Source: UBA4644 sp964541085 (GTDB lineage: Bacteria; Bacillota; Clostridia; Oscillospirales; Butyricicoccaceae). From it: DNA of 64,000 bases. Below are positions 41,349-49,955 of this stretch, in pieces. The stretch's first letter is position 1, and the number at the start of each line of letters is the position of its first letter. Below the pieces are notes generated by a model. It worked only from the letters and a program-made list of their open reading frames with translations, did not search any database and had not been told where the DNA came from. The stretch is from positions 1-64,000 of the forward strand of contig CAZIPA010000006.1 in NCBI GenBank assembly GCA_964541085.1, read 5' to 3'. The translations under genes and the position numbers were made by a program.

Positions 41349-42898
41349 GCGCCGCTGTGCGTCCCTTCCGGCTGAAGACTGCGGCGGAGGGTGTGCTGCT
41401 GTTTTTCTGCGTGTTTCTGCCCTTCCGCACCCCGCTGGCCGGGCTGCTGGGAGACTGGGTGCGTGTGGTGCCCGACGGACTGATTCTGATTCTGCTGCTG
41501 TGGCAGGGGGTGGAATGCAGACTGCGCTTCCGCCTGAAAGCCTCGGAGGGAATCCTGCTGGGCTTTCTGCTGCTGGCGCTGGTGAGCACCTGCTGGGTGA
41601 ACGGACAGCGGCTGTTTCTCTTTCTGCACCAGAGCCGGAGCCTGTGTCTTTATGTGCTGTTTGCGTTGGTGTTGCGGCAGCAGCACTATGGGAAGGAAAC
41701 CCTGCTGCGTGTGACCCGGGCTTTGCAGCTGGCATCCTGGCCGCTGTGTGTGCTGGGACTGGTAGAGCGGGTGTGCTCCAAGACGGTGCTGTTTGATACG
41801 GCCTTCGCCCGGAGCATTTACTCCTTCGACAACATGGGAAGAGTATACGGAATGTTTTATAATCCGAATATCTACGGATTGTTTTTGCTGGCGGTGCTGC
41901 TGCTCAGCCTGTGTACCCGTGTGCTCCACGGACAGAAAACCGGGCTGGCCCTGTATGTCCAGCTTTCCGTGATGCTCTGGCTCACCATGTCCCGCAGCGG
42001 TCTGCTGGCGCTGGCCGGTGTGGCGGTGCTGGCGCTTGCGGTGCTGCGCAGACCCCTGCTCCGGCTGTGGAAGCGGCTCTGGTGGCGGGCGGCGATCTGT
42101 GTGGGAGTGACGGCACTGGCGGCGCTGACGCTGCCCCGCATGGCCGAGGCTTATTATTTCGCCCGGGTGCAGCCCATGCTGGAGGGCGATGCCCTGCGCA
42201 CCCTCTCCATGGAGACAGAGGAGGTCACCTTTACGCTGGAGGGAGAGACCTATCCCGGCTGGCGCTTTAACGGCGTGACCTATGTGGATGCCCGCTGTGC
42301 TGTGCCTCTGCGGGAGGCGGGCGCGGTGATCCATCTGCCCGACGGAGATATCACCCTGCCGGTGGAGGACAACGACCTGCGGGAGACCTATATCTATTCC
42401 AATGCCATTCTGAAATCCTTCCATGTGAGCTCTGCCACCCGGATGAATGCCCTCACCCAGTCCCGCACCTATCAGGTTTCGGTCAACGGGCGGCTGTTCT
42501 CCGTGCAAAAGGCCCTGGCCGTGGCAAAGGATCATCCCCTGCTGGGCACGGGCTTTGGCACCTTCGGCTCGGCGGCGTCCCTCACCTGGACCCCGGACAC
42601 CTATGGGGACTATGGCCTGTACAGCGGCTTTTATTCCGACTGTCAGTATTCCAGCATTCTGGGCGAGACAGGCTTTCTGGGGCTGGCGGTATTTCTGGCG
42701 TGGCTGTGCGCCTTTCTGCTGGAGCGGAGAAAGCATTGCCTGCTGGTGCTGCTGTGTGTGCTCATGGGCTGGTACGGCCTGTTTTTCAATATGCTGGAGG
42801 TGCATATGGCGGCGCTTCTGCTGTGGTGTCTGCCCACGCTGGCAGAGGGAAAAGCCCTGTCGGTAAAGGAGCTGGAGGCGGCCTGTCTCCGGCTGTGA
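41345..42898 (+). CDS. O-antigen ligase/polymerase-like membrane protein (copy 2)
   Basis: This 517-residue paralogue of the preceding protein keeps the same landmarks: FCVFLPFRTPLAGLLG near the start, MGRVYGMFYNPNIYGLFLL, LTMSRSGLLALAG, a shorter external loop and LGTGFGTFGSAASLTWTPDTYGDYG. The start at 41345 overlaps the previous stop by four bases. The tandem pair probably arose by duplication and may act together or on different acceptors. No glycosyltransferase cluster lies beside them, which is unusual for a polysaccharide locus. Confidence 0.82.
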   Translation: MSAAVRPFRLKTAAEGVLLFFCVFLPFRTPLAGLLGDWVRVVPDGLILILLLWQGVECRLRFRLKASEGILLGFLLLALVSTCWVNGQRLFLFLHQSRSLCLYVLFALVLRQQHYGKETLLRVTRALQLASWPLCVLGLVERVCSKTVLFDTAFARSIYSFDNMGRVYGMFYNPNIYGLFLLAVLLLSLCTRVLHGQKTGLALYVQLSVMLWLTMSRSGLLALAGVAVLALAVLRRPLLRLWKRLWWRAAICVGVTALAALTLPRMAEAYYFARVQPMLEGDALRTLSMETEEVTFTLEGETYPGWRFNGVTYVDARCAVPLREAGAVIHLPDGDITLPVEDNDLRETYIYSNAILKSFHVSSATRMNALTQSRTYQVSVNGRLFSVQKALAVAKDHPLLGTGFGTFGSAASLTWTPDTYGDYGLYSGFYSDCQYSSILGETGFLGLAVFLAWLCAFLLERRKHCLLVLLCVLMGWYGLFFNMLEVHMAALLLWCLPTLAEGKALSVKELEAACLRL

Positions 42899-42977
42899 GC
42901 CTGCGAAAATATCCTTGCATTCTGACAGAAACAGGATTATCATAAAAACAATCAAACTGAAAAGGGAGGCTTTGCCT

Positions 42978-44099
42978 ATGTCATCGTCCAAGGTCTATAT
43001 GACTGATTTTACCGCCCGGGGAGAAACGCTGCCCCAAAAGCTGCGTCGGCTGCTGCTGGCGGCGGGTATCCGGGACATTGATTTTGAAAACAAGTTCACC
43101 TGCATCAAAATGCATCTGGGCGAGCCGGGCAATCTGGGCTATCTGCGGCCCAATTATGCCAAGGCCGTGGCCGATCTGGTGCGGGAGCTGGGAGGCAAGC
43201 CCTTCCTCAGCGATGCCAACACCCTCTATGTGGGACGGCGGAAAAACGCGCTGGAGCATCTGGAGGCGGCCTATGAAAACGGCTTTTCCCCCTTCTCCAC
43301 CGGCTGTCATGTGATCATCGCCGACGGCCTGAAGGGCACGGATGAGGCGCTGGTTCCCGTGGAGGGCGGCGAATATGTCCGGGAAGCCAAAATCGGCCGG
43401 GCCTTTATGGATGCGGATGTGTTCCTTTCCCTGACCCATTTCAAGGGCCACGCCATGGCGGGCTTCGGCGGTACGCTGAAAAATATCGGCATGGGCTGCG
43501 GCTCCCGGGCAGGCAAGATGGAAATGCACTCTCAGGGTCTGCCGGCCATTGTGGAGGAAAACTGCGTGGGCTGCGGTCTGTGCGGCAAAAACTGCGCCCA
43601 GAATGCCCTTTCCGTAAAGGACGGCAAGGCCGTGATCGATGATGAAAAATGCGCCGGCTGCGGCCGCTGTATCACCGTCTGTCCCCGGGATGCCATCGTG
43701 TGCCGGTGGGACGAGGCGACTGCCGTGATGAACTGCAAGATCGCCGAATATACCAAGGCCGTGGTGCAGAACCGCCCCGCCTTCCACATCAGTCTGGTGT
43801 GCGATGTGTCCCCCTCCTGCGACTGCGACCGCTGCAACGATGTGCCCATCATTCCCGATGTGGGAATGTTTGCCTCCTTTGACCCGGTGGCGCTGGATCA
43901 GGCCTGTGTGGATGCGGTGAACGCCCAGACGGTAACGGCCGGAAGTCTGCTGGAGCAGGCCGTGCGGGAGCAGGGCCTGGAAAAGCCCCAGGGAGAATAT
44001 TTCGGCACCATCCATCCCGATGCCTGCTGGGAAGCGGGCCTCGTCCACGGAGAAAAGCTGGGTCTGGGAACCCGGGAGTATGAGCTGATCCGGGTGTAA
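42978..44099 (+). CDS. DUF362 protein with two 4Fe-4S clusters
   Basis: This 373-residue protein has an N-terminal DUF362 region (VYMTDFTARGETLPQKLRRLL, ..LSLTHFKGHAMAGFGGTLKNIGMG), a ferredoxin insert with two C-x2-C-x2-C-x3-C motifs (NCVGCGLCGKNCAQ and KCAGCGRCITVCPRD), then a return to DUF362 sequence. Such proteins are common in anaerobes and are suspected redox enzymes, but no reaction is established. The start at 42978 follows GGGAGG. It stands alone between the O-antigen pair and the tRNA gene. Confidence 0.88.
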   Translation: MSSSKVYMTDFTARGETLPQKLRRLLLAAGIRDIDFENKFTCIKMHLGEPGNLGYLRPNYAKAVADLVRELGGKPFLSDANTLYVGRRKNALEHLEAAYENGFSPFSTGCHVIIADGLKGTDEALVPVEGGEYVREAKIGRAFMDADVFLSLTHFKGHAMAGFGGTLKNIGMGCGSRAGKMEMHSQGLPAIVEENCVGCGLCGKNCAQNALSVKDGKAVIDDEKCAGCGRCITVCPRDAIVCRWDEATAVMNCKIAEYTKAVVQNRPAFHISLVCDVSPSCDCDRCNDVPIIPDVGMFASFDPVALDQACVDAVNAQTVTAGSLLEQAVREQGLEKPQGEYFGTIHPDACWEAGLVHGEKLGLGTREYELIRV

Positions 44100-44150
44100 C
44101 CTGCGAAAGATTCCAGAAATCGGAAATTATAAAAAATCCGAAAAAACGCC

Positions 44151-44179
44151 TTGACATTTGTCGTCCTTCGCCGTATACT
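44151..44179 (+). promoter_or_regulatory. Strong promoter of tRNA-Val
   Basis: TTGACA, exact 17-base spacer, TATACT, ending 19 bases before the tRNA gene. Confidence 0.88.
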
Positions 44180-44198
44180 ATAAAGGCACTGATGCGAT

Positions 44199-44275
44199 GG
44201 ACGATTAGCTCACTTGGCTAGAGCGCCTGTTTGACGTACAGGAGGTAACAGGTTCGATTCCTGTATCGTCCACCA
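44199..44275 (+). tRNA. tRNA-Val(GAC)
   Basis: A full cloverleaf is visible. The acceptor stem GGACGAT pairs with ATCGTCC and is followed by an encoded ACCA. The D arm (GCTC ... GAGC) holds a loop with TTGGCT. The anticodon stem CCTGT/ACAGG encloses the loop TTGACGT with anticodon GAC, and the T arm is ACAGG-TTCGATT-CCTGT. The CCA end is encoded. Confidence 0.96.
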
Positions 44276-44278
44276 GAA

Positions 44279-44315
44279 AAAAGCCCCTTTTGTCTCCGGA
44301 CAGAAGGGGTTTTTC
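44279..44315 (+). terminator. Terminator of tRNA-Val
   Basis: AAGCCCCTT...GTC / GAC...AAGGGGTTTTT stem-loop starting four bases after the tRNA; U tail TTTTT. Confidence 0.9.
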
Positions 44316-44338
44316 CGTATGGATTGGAGGATGGGTTT

Positions 44339-45025
44339 ATGGAATATTCCACGGTGCTGCCGGCGGTGTTTCTGTCCCGGCCCAACCGGTTTGTGGCCCG
44401 GGTGCTGCTGGAGGGCAGAGAGCACACCGTTCATGTGAAAAATACCGGCCGCTGCCGGGAGCTGCTGCTGCCCGGGGCCCGGGTCTGGCTGACACCGGGG
44501 GAAAATCCCGCCAGAAAAACGGCCTATGACCTCATCGCCGTGGAAAAGGGACAGACCCTCATCAATCTGGATTCCGCCGCCCCCAACCGGGTGTTTGGAG
44601 AATATGCCCGGCAGGGCCTGTTTTTGCCGGAGACGGCGTGGGTGCGTCCCGAGGTGCGCTATGGAGAGTCCCGGTTTGATTTTCAGCTGGAGGCCGGGGG
44701 CCGGCTGCATTTTGTGGAGGTCAAGGGGGTCACGCTGGAGGAGGCGGGACACACCCGCTTTCCCGACGCCCCTACCCTCCGGGGGACAAAGCATCTGTAT
44801 GAGCTGATCCGTGCCCGGCAGGAGGGCTATGGCGCTCACGCGGTGTTTGTGATTCAGCTGGAGCAGGCCCTTTCCTTCGCCCCCAACCGGGAAACCGACC
44901 CGGCCTTTGCCCGTGCGCTGGAGCAGGCGGAGGCCGCCGGTGTGTGTATCCACGCCTTCCGCTGCCATGTCACCCCCGGCAGGATGAGCATCGCAGCGCC
45001 GGTAAAGCGGCAGGAGCCGCAATGA
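44339..45025 (+). CDS. sfsA: SfsA family protein
   Basis: This 228-residue SfsA protein has RFVARVLLEGREHTVHVKNTGRCRELLLPG at the start, an OB-like nucleic-acid-binding region, and a nuclease-like core with RFDFQLEA, HFVEVKGVTLEEAGHTRFPDAPT and TKHLYEL. The family was named for sugar fermentation stimulation in E. coli and binds DNA. The PD-(D/E)XK-like DFQ...EVKG residues hint at nuclease ancestry. The start at 44339 is chosen for GGAGG eight bases upstream. It converges on the PTS gene across a small repeat element and a bidirectional terminator. Confidence 0.93.
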   Translation: MEYSTVLPAVFLSRPNRFVARVLLEGREHTVHVKNTGRCRELLLPGARVWLTPGENPARKTAYDLIAVEKGQTLINLDSAAPNRVFGEYARQGLFLPETAWVRPEVRYGESRFDFQLEAGGRLHFVEVKGVTLEEAGHTRFPDAPTLRGTKHLYELIRARQEGYGAHAVFVIQLEQALSFAPNRETDPAFARALEQAEAAGVCIHAFRCHVTPGRMSIAAPVKRQEPQ

Positions 45026-45114
45026 TATCGGCTTCGCTATATTTTTCGGGCTTGGCTCTCCCAGAGGGAGAGCCAAGCTTGAAATACAAAGCGCCGCTCT
45101 GCGCCGATATCATT
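45021..45114. repeat. Small element with AATGATATCGGC terminal inverted repeats
   Basis: CAATGATATCGGCTTCGC at the left and GCGCCGATATCATTC at the right are inverted repeats. The interior is a perfect palindrome (GGCTTGGCTCTCCCAGAGGGAGAGCCAAGC-like, 45050-45078), a shortened form of the GGCTCTCC module. It resembles a miniature inverted-repeat element and overlaps the sfsA stop. Confidence 0.7.
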
Positions 45115-45118
45115 CAAA

Positions 45119-45144
45119 AAAAGCTCCCCTTGTGGGGAGCTTTT
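45119..45144. terminator. Bidirectional terminator between sfsA and the PTS gene
   Basis: AAAAGCTCCCC / GGGGAGCTTTT stem with a TTGT loop, A-rich on the left and T-rich on the right, suited to termination from both sides. Confidence 0.9.
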
Positions 45145-45160
45145 GCATTTACACTTCTGT

Positions 45161-46246
45161 TTACAGCTTCAGGTCGCCTTCTTTGATCCAGCCCAGCTTG
45201 CGGCAGACAAGGCCAAAGGCCCAGGTGAGCACGGCGGGCAGGACAAAGCAGATGAGCACCAGTCCCACCCAGTCAAAAGCGGTGATGGCACTCTTTGCGC
45301 CGGTGGTCACATCATTCACCCAGCCGGCATACACACCGATGGGGCCCACCATGCCGCAGGTTCCCATACCGGAAGCCACGCCGGAGGCGGGATCGTTCAT
45401 CTCCAGATGGAACACACAGGTGGCCAGCGGGCCGGTGACGGCAGAGGCGGCGATGGCGGGGATCCAGATTTTCGGATTCTTCACAATGTTGCCCATCTGG
45501 AGCATGGAGGTGCCCAGACCCTGACTCACCAGACCGCCCCAGCGGTTTTCCCGGAAGGACAGCACGGCAAAGCCCACCATATTGGCGCAGCAGCCGGCTA
45601 CCGCGGCACCTCCGGCCAGACCGGTGAGACCGATGGCGGCGCAGATGGCGGCGGAGGAAATGGGCAGCGTCAGGGCAATGCCGATCACGACGCTCACCAG
45701 AATGCCCATCCAGAAGGGCTGGAGCACCGTGGCCCAGCGAACAAAATCACCCACGGCGGAGGCTGCGGTTCCAATGGCGGGGGCAATGGCATAGGACAGG
45801 GCTACGCCGGAGAGGATGGTCACCAGCGGCGTCACCAGAATATCCACCCGGGTTTCCTTGGAGACGGCCTTGCCCAGCTCGGCTGCCACAATGGCGATGA
45901 GGAGCACGGCCAGCGGGCCGCCCGCACCCTTGCTGCCGTCCAGCGTCGTGCTGCCCAGCAGGTTGGCCGCATAGCCCACGGTTGCCAGAGAAAACAGCAC
46001 CAGCGGCGGAGCCTTCAGCGCCCAGCCGATGGCCACAGCCATAGCAGCACCGCTCATGGCAGAGGCAAAGGAGCCTACGCTCACCAGAAATTCCAAATGC
46101 AGCTGACTGCCCAGCGTATCCAGAATGGTGCCGATGAGCAGCGAACAGAACAGGCCCTGAGCCATGGCGCTCATTGCGTCGATGCCATAGCGCTTGCCGG
46201 AAAAAACAATATCCTTGCGCTTGAGAAATGCCTTGAAGCCTTCCAT
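45161..46246 (-). CDS. PfoR-like PTS transporter subunit IIC
   Basis: This 361-residue protein with about nine or ten membrane helices matches the PTS EIIC_2/PfoR family: FSGKRYGIDAMSAMAQGLFCSLLIGTILDTLG at the start, SGAAMAVAIGWALKAPPLVLFS, and ASGMGTCGMVGPIGVYAGW near the end. PfoR was first described near the perfringolysin gene. Family members lack fused IIA/IIB domains, and their substrate is uncertain. The start at 46246 (MEGFKAF) is chosen for GGGAGG seven bases upstream. It is divergent from the antiporter gene. Confidence 0.87.
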   Translation of the reverse strand: MEGFKAFLKRKDIVFSGKRYGIDAMSAMAQGLFCSLLIGTILDTLGSQLHLEFLVSVGSFASAMSGAAMAVAIGWALKAPPLVLFSLATVGYAANLLGSTTLDGSKGAGGPLAVLLIAIVAAELGKAVSKETRVDILVTPLVTILSGVALSYAIAPAIGTAASAVGDFVRWATVLQPFWMGILVSVVIGIALTLPISSAAICAAIGLTGLAGGAAVAGCCANMVGFAVLSFRENRWGGLVSQGLGTSMLQMGNIVKNPKIWIPAIAASAVTGPLATCVFHLEMNDPASGVASGMGTCGMVGPIGVYAGWVNDVTTGAKSAITAFDWVGLVLICFVLPAVLTWAFGLVCRKLGWIKEGDLKL

Positions 46247-46454
46247 AGAAGTACCTCCCAAAAGACCGTATTTTTTTCATCATAGCACAAGCGGATGGAG
46301 AAAGCAATCGTTGCTGACACACAAACAACAGAAATATTTCTTCCTTTTGTTAAGATTGCCCATTGAAAGGTTCTGCGTTTTGTGTATAATGAGAACGGCC
46401 CTGAAAACGGGGCCGTTTTTGACTTTTTCGCAAATCAAAGGAGAAAAGAGATTT

Positions 46455-47753
46455 ATGGACTTTCTGATTCCTGTGGCCATCGCGCTGGTTGCCGGTCTGC
46501 TGATGACCCGTGTTTTCAAGCTGATGCATCTGAACTTCCCCGATGTCACCGCCTTCCTGCTGGCAGGCGTGGCTGTGGGCCCCTATTGTCTGGGCCGTCT
46601 GGGCATTCCCGGGCTGGGCTTTACCTCCATGGAGGCGCTGGAGCAGGTGAGCGCCATTTCCAGCGTGGCGCTGGGCTTTATCGCCTTCGCCATCGGCAAC
46701 GAGTTCCGCCTGTCCCAGCTGAAGCATACCGGAAAGCAGGCTGCTGTCATCGGCGTGTTGCAGGCGCTGGTTGCCACGCTGACGGTGGATGTGGCCCTGC
46801 TGGTGCTGCATTTCATTCTGGGCGGCGACATTCTGCCGGTGCCTGTGGTGCTGACGCTGGGTGCCATTGCCGCCGCTACCGCACCCGCCGCCACCCTGAT
46901 GGTGGTGCGGCAGTATAAGGCCAAGGGTAAGCTCACCGATCTGCTGCTGCCCATTGTGGCCTTGGATGATGCGGTGGGTCTGGTGATCTTTGCCGTGTCC
47001 TTCGGTGTGGCTGAGGCTATGGTGGGCGGCCATATGAGTCTGGCCTCCGTAGTGGTGGAGCCGTTGCTGGAGATCGTGGGTTCGCTGGTGCTGGGCTCGC
47101 TGCTGGGCGTGATCCTCACCCTGCTGGAAAAGCTGTTCTTCTCCAACACCAACCGTCTGTCCCTGACCATCGCCTTTGTGCTGGCTACCATCGCCCTGTC
47201 TGCCACGGAGATTCCCATGGGCAGCGCCACCATGCGGTTTTCCAACCTGCTGGTGTGCATGATGCTGGGCACGGTGTTCTGCAATCTGTGCCCCCGTTCC
47301 GCCGATATTATGGATCGTGCCGACAAGTGGACGGCCCCCATTTACTGCCTGTTCTTCGTGCTCAGCGGTGCGGAGCTGGAGCTCAGCGTCTTTACCGATC
47401 TGGCCGTGGTGGGCATCGGCGTGGCCTATATCGTGTTCCGCTCTCTGGGCAAATATTTCGGCGCACAGAGCTCTGCCACGCTGGTACACTGTGACCACAA
47501 GGTGCGGAAGTATCTGGGCATCACCCTGCTGCCCCAGGCCGGTGTGGCGCTGGGCATGAGTGCTACCGCAGCCTCGCTGGGCACCACCGAGGGCCGTCTG
47601 ATCCGCAACATCACCCTGTTCGGCGTGATGATCTATGAGCTGGCCGGTCCCGCCCTCACCCGCTGGGCCCTGCAAAAGGCCGGCGAGATTCAGCCTGCCT
47701 CTGCGGAGAAAAAGTCGGTGGAGCGCTTCAACCGCCCTGCCGCCCATCGCTGA
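46455..47753 (+). CDS. Cation:proton antiporter (CPA-type)
   Basis: This 432-residue membrane protein with about twelve helices resembles the monovalent cation:proton antiporters (CPA1/CPA2). A discontinuous-helix-like motif lies in TLGAIAAATAPAATLMVV. An acidic pair in LPIVALDDAVGLVIFAVSFG matches the conserved D-D (or N-D) ion-binding site, and GVALGMS lies near the end. It probably exchanges Na+ or K+ for H+. The start at 46455 follows AAAGGAG; longer in-frame readings begin in the divergent PTS region. It has its own terminator. Confidence 0.87.
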   Translation: MDFLIPVAIALVAGLLMTRVFKLMHLNFPDVTAFLLAGVAVGPYCLGRLGIPGLGFTSMEALEQVSAISSVALGFIAFAIGNEFRLSQLKHTGKQAAVIGVLQALVATLTVDVALLVLHFILGGDILPVPVVLTLGAIAAATAPAATLMVVRQYKAKGKLTDLLLPIVALDDAVGLVIFAVSFGVAEAMVGGHMSLASVVVEPLLEIVGSLVLGSLLGVILTLLEKLFFSNTNRLSLTIAFVLATIALSATEIPMGSATMRFSNLLVCMMLGTVFCNLCPRSADIMDRADKWTAPIYCLFFVLSGAELELSVFTDLAVVGIGVAYIVFRSLGKYFGAQSSATLVHCDHKVRKYLGITLLPQAGVALGMSATAASLGTTEGRLIRNITLFGVMIYELAGPALTRWALQKAGEIQPASAEKKSVERFNRPAAHR

Positions 47754-47771
47754 GAGACGGCAAAGAACCGC

Positions 47772-47831
47772 AAAGCTTTCGCAAGCTTTTCTTCCCGCTT
47801 CCGGATATTTCCGGCGGCGGGAATTTTTTTT
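47772..47831 (+). terminator. Two successive hairpins after the antiporter gene
   Basis: AAAGCTT-TCGC-AAGCTTT followed by TCTT, then CCCGC...GCGGG enclosing CCGGATATTTCCGG, followed by a long T run (AATTTTTTTTT). The second is the stronger terminator. Confidence 0.85.
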
Positions 47832-47989
47832 TGCCCGGGAAAGGCCTGATTTTTCAGGTTTTTTCGAGAAAAACATTGCAAAAATTAAACTTTTTTCAAA
47901 ATTGCTATTGCGCAAACGGAGAAACTTTGGTATACTTACCCCAATCAATACCGGAACCCCAAAAAAACAAACAGGAAAGGAGACAGCTT

Positions 47990-48862
47990 ATGAACAGCTG
48001 GTACCGGCGCTTTCTCTTCGAAGGAAAGCACAACTATCACATCTATCTCGGCGAAGGCTTTGTTGGTCCCGTGGGTCAGCACAAGCATGAATTCTACCAT
48101 GTCACCTATGTAATCGAAGGTGAAATTCTGGAAAGCCAGTATGGCACCGAAACCCTGCAAAAGGCGGGCGAATGCTTTTTCACGCCCCCGGGTGTGGAGC
48201 ACAGCCTGCACATCTATGAGCACACCCGTTACTTCTGCCTGTCCTTCTCCCAGAATATCGCGGACATCCTCTATTCTCACATCTCCGGTCTGCGGCGGGA
48301 TCTGAAGAATCTTCCCAGCCCCATCGAGGTGCCCGGGGATGTGCGCTCCCGGCTGGAGCATCTGATGTACGGCCTGATGGACGAGCAGAACTTTGACGGC
48401 CCGGCTTCCTATGAGACAGCCCATTTTCTGGTGGTCTCTGTCCTGCTGATGATGCTGCGGGGCGCTTTCCCGGCAGAAAAAATCCCCAGTATGCGGGAAT
48501 CTGACCGGATCAAGTCCGAGGTGCTGGCCTGCGTGCGGCACATTCAGGCCAATTACGATCAGGAGCTGACGGCGGAAACGCTGTCCCAAATCACCACCCT
48601 GTCCCGCAGCGCCTTTATGAAGGCGTTCCAGCTGCAAACCGGCAAGACCGTCAAGCAGTATGTCACCCAGATCCGCATCAAGGAGGCCCGCCACCGCATC
48701 GTCATGGGCAAGGGCAACCTCCAGCAGATCGCAAAGCAGGTGGGCTATAAGGATTTCTCCACCTTCTTCCGCAACTTTGTACAGATCGTGGGCGTTTCTC
48801 CCACAGAATACCGCAAGCGGGTTGCCGCCGGTCTGGACAGCAGCGACGGCCGCGACGCGTAA
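47990..48862 (+). CDS. AraC-family transcriptional regulator
   Basis: This 290-residue protein has an N-terminal cupin-type sensing domain (GPVGQHKHEFYHVTYVIEGEI, ECFFTPPGVEHSL) and a C-terminal double helix-turn-helix (about 185-280). The first HTH reads LTAETLSQITTLSRSAFMKAFQLQTGKTVKQYV and the second NLQQIAKQVGYKDFSTFFRNFVQIVGVSPTEYRKR. It probably controls the following hydrolase/peptide transporter operon, starting about 115 bases downstream. The start at 47990 has AAAGGAG upstream. The cupin domain suggests a small-molecule effector, for example a peptide or sugar. Confidence 0.93.
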   Translation: MNSWYRRFLFEGKHNYHIYLGEGFVGPVGQHKHEFYHVTYVIEGEILESQYGTETLQKAGECFFTPPGVEHSLHIYEHTRYFCLSFSQNIADILYSHISGLRRDLKNLPSPIEVPGDVRSRLEHLMYGLMDEQNFDGPASYETAHFLVVSVLLMMLRGAFPAEKIPSMRESDRIKSEVLACVRHIQANYDQELTAETLSQITTLSRSAFMKAFQLQTGKTVKQYVTQIRIKEARHRIVMGKGNLQQIAKQVGYKDFSTFFRNFVQIVGVSPTEYRKRVAAGLDSSDGRDA

Positions 48863-48888
48863 GCGGCAGTTATTTTTCAAAGGTCAAC

Positions 48889-48911
48889 CTGTCCCCGGTT
48901 TCCGGGGACAG
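48889..48911. promoter_or_regulatory. Perfect palindrome between the AraC gene and the hydrolase gene
   Basis: CTGTCCCCGG-TTT-CCGGGGACAG with a ten-base stem. No U run follows, so it could be an operator or a weak terminator/RNA hairpin in the leader of the transporter operon. Confidence 0.6.
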
Positions 48912-48978
48912 ACTATAAAATGAAGTTTATCATCAGGCTTTTCTGAAAAGCCGGTCAAGTGAAAAAGGAGGGTATTTT

Positions 48979-49893
48979 ATGAGTCTTGAAAAAGTAAGGC
49001 AGATCGCGGAGCGGTATCAGACCAACAGCAAAGCGCCGCTGGGATTTGTGTTCCGCGATCTGAAAACGGGGGAGTGCATCGCGTTTCACGGTGACGAGCC
49101 CTTTCCCACCGCAAGCGCCTACAAGGTGTATATCCTTGCAGAGCTCTTCCGGAAGGTTTATGCCGGAGAGTGCTCGTTGACAGATCGGTATCCTCTTCCG
49201 GAGGAGGTCAAGGCCAACGGCAGCGGTGTGCTGGCGTTGATGGATGCGGGACTGAATCTGACGCTGAAAGACTATGCCACGCTGATGATGATCCTTTCGG
49301 ACAACACGGCAACGGATTTCCTCTTTCAGTTCCTTGGCCGGGACAACATTAAAAAGAATGTAATTGACGCGCTGGGTCTGGAAAAGACCAAATGCGACTG
49401 GGGCTGCGGCAAGCTCATTGAAATTTATTATGAGATGCACGGCAGAACCTTTGCCCAGCTGCGAGCAGACAACGGCGGCGTCAATCCCAGCTATCACAAT
49501 TCCAAATGGTATCAGTGTATCACCGAGGAGAACAACCAGACCACGCCGCTGGAGGCGGCAAAGATGCTGACGCTGCTGTATCAGGGTCAGTGGGTCTGTC
49601 CCGAGGCCAGCGCGGCCATGCTGGATATCATGAAGGAATGTCAGACCAACTCCCGGATCCCGCTGCGGCTGCCGCCCTCTGTGGAGGTAGCCCACAAAAC
49701 GGGCACCATGGACAAGCTGAATGTGGATATCGGTATCGTCTATGCGCCCAGGGGGGATTATATCCTCTGTATGTTCTATAACGGCAACCTGGCCAGTGCG
49801 GAGGATTATGCCGCCAATGACCGGGGCCGTGTGGGTGACGCCTATCTGGCAGAGCTCTCCGGTGCCATTTATCAGGCATACATGGAAGACTGA
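48979..49893 (+). CDS. Class A beta-lactamase-fold serine hydrolase, cytosolic
   Basis: This 304-residue protein has the complete penicillin-binding signature: S46-x-x-K49 (TASAYKVY), SDN (107-109) and K240-T-G (AHKTGTMD). The class A-like fold (Beta-lactamase2 family) is clear. There is no signal peptide or membrane helix (N-terminus MSLEKVRQIAERYQ), so it should act in the cytosol and is unlikely to be a resistance enzyme. It lies 62 bases before a five-gene peptide ABC transporter, implying that it hydrolyses an imported D-amino-acid-containing or lactam-like peptide. AAAGGAGG precedes the ATG. Confidence 0.85.
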   Translation: MSLEKVRQIAERYQTNSKAPLGFVFRDLKTGECIAFHGDEPFPTASAYKVYILAELFRKVYAGECSLTDRYPLPEEVKANGSGVLALMDAGLNLTLKDYATLMMILSDNTATDFLFQFLGRDNIKKNVIDALGLEKTKCDWGCGKLIEIYYEMHGRTFAQLRADNGGVNPSYHNSKWYQCITEENNQTTPLEAAKMLTLLYQGQWVCPEASAAMLDIMKECQTNSRIPLRLPPSVEVAHKTGTMDKLNVDIGIVYAPRGDYILCMFYNGNLASAEDYAANDRGRVGDAYLAELSGAIYQAYMED

Positions 49894-49955
49894 CCCGCTG
49901 CCCGTCCCGGGGCAGGATTCCCGGGAGGGCGCATCCATCGAAGGGAGATGTAATT

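Noticed and set aside
44210..45076. Minus-strand frame across the tRNA and sfsA
   Set aside because: It is antisense to sfsA and runs through the tRNA gene; it has no ribosome site.
48979..49893. Secreted antibiotic-resistance beta-lactamase
   Set aside because: There is no signal peptide or lipobox, and the gene is the first of a peptide-transporter operon.
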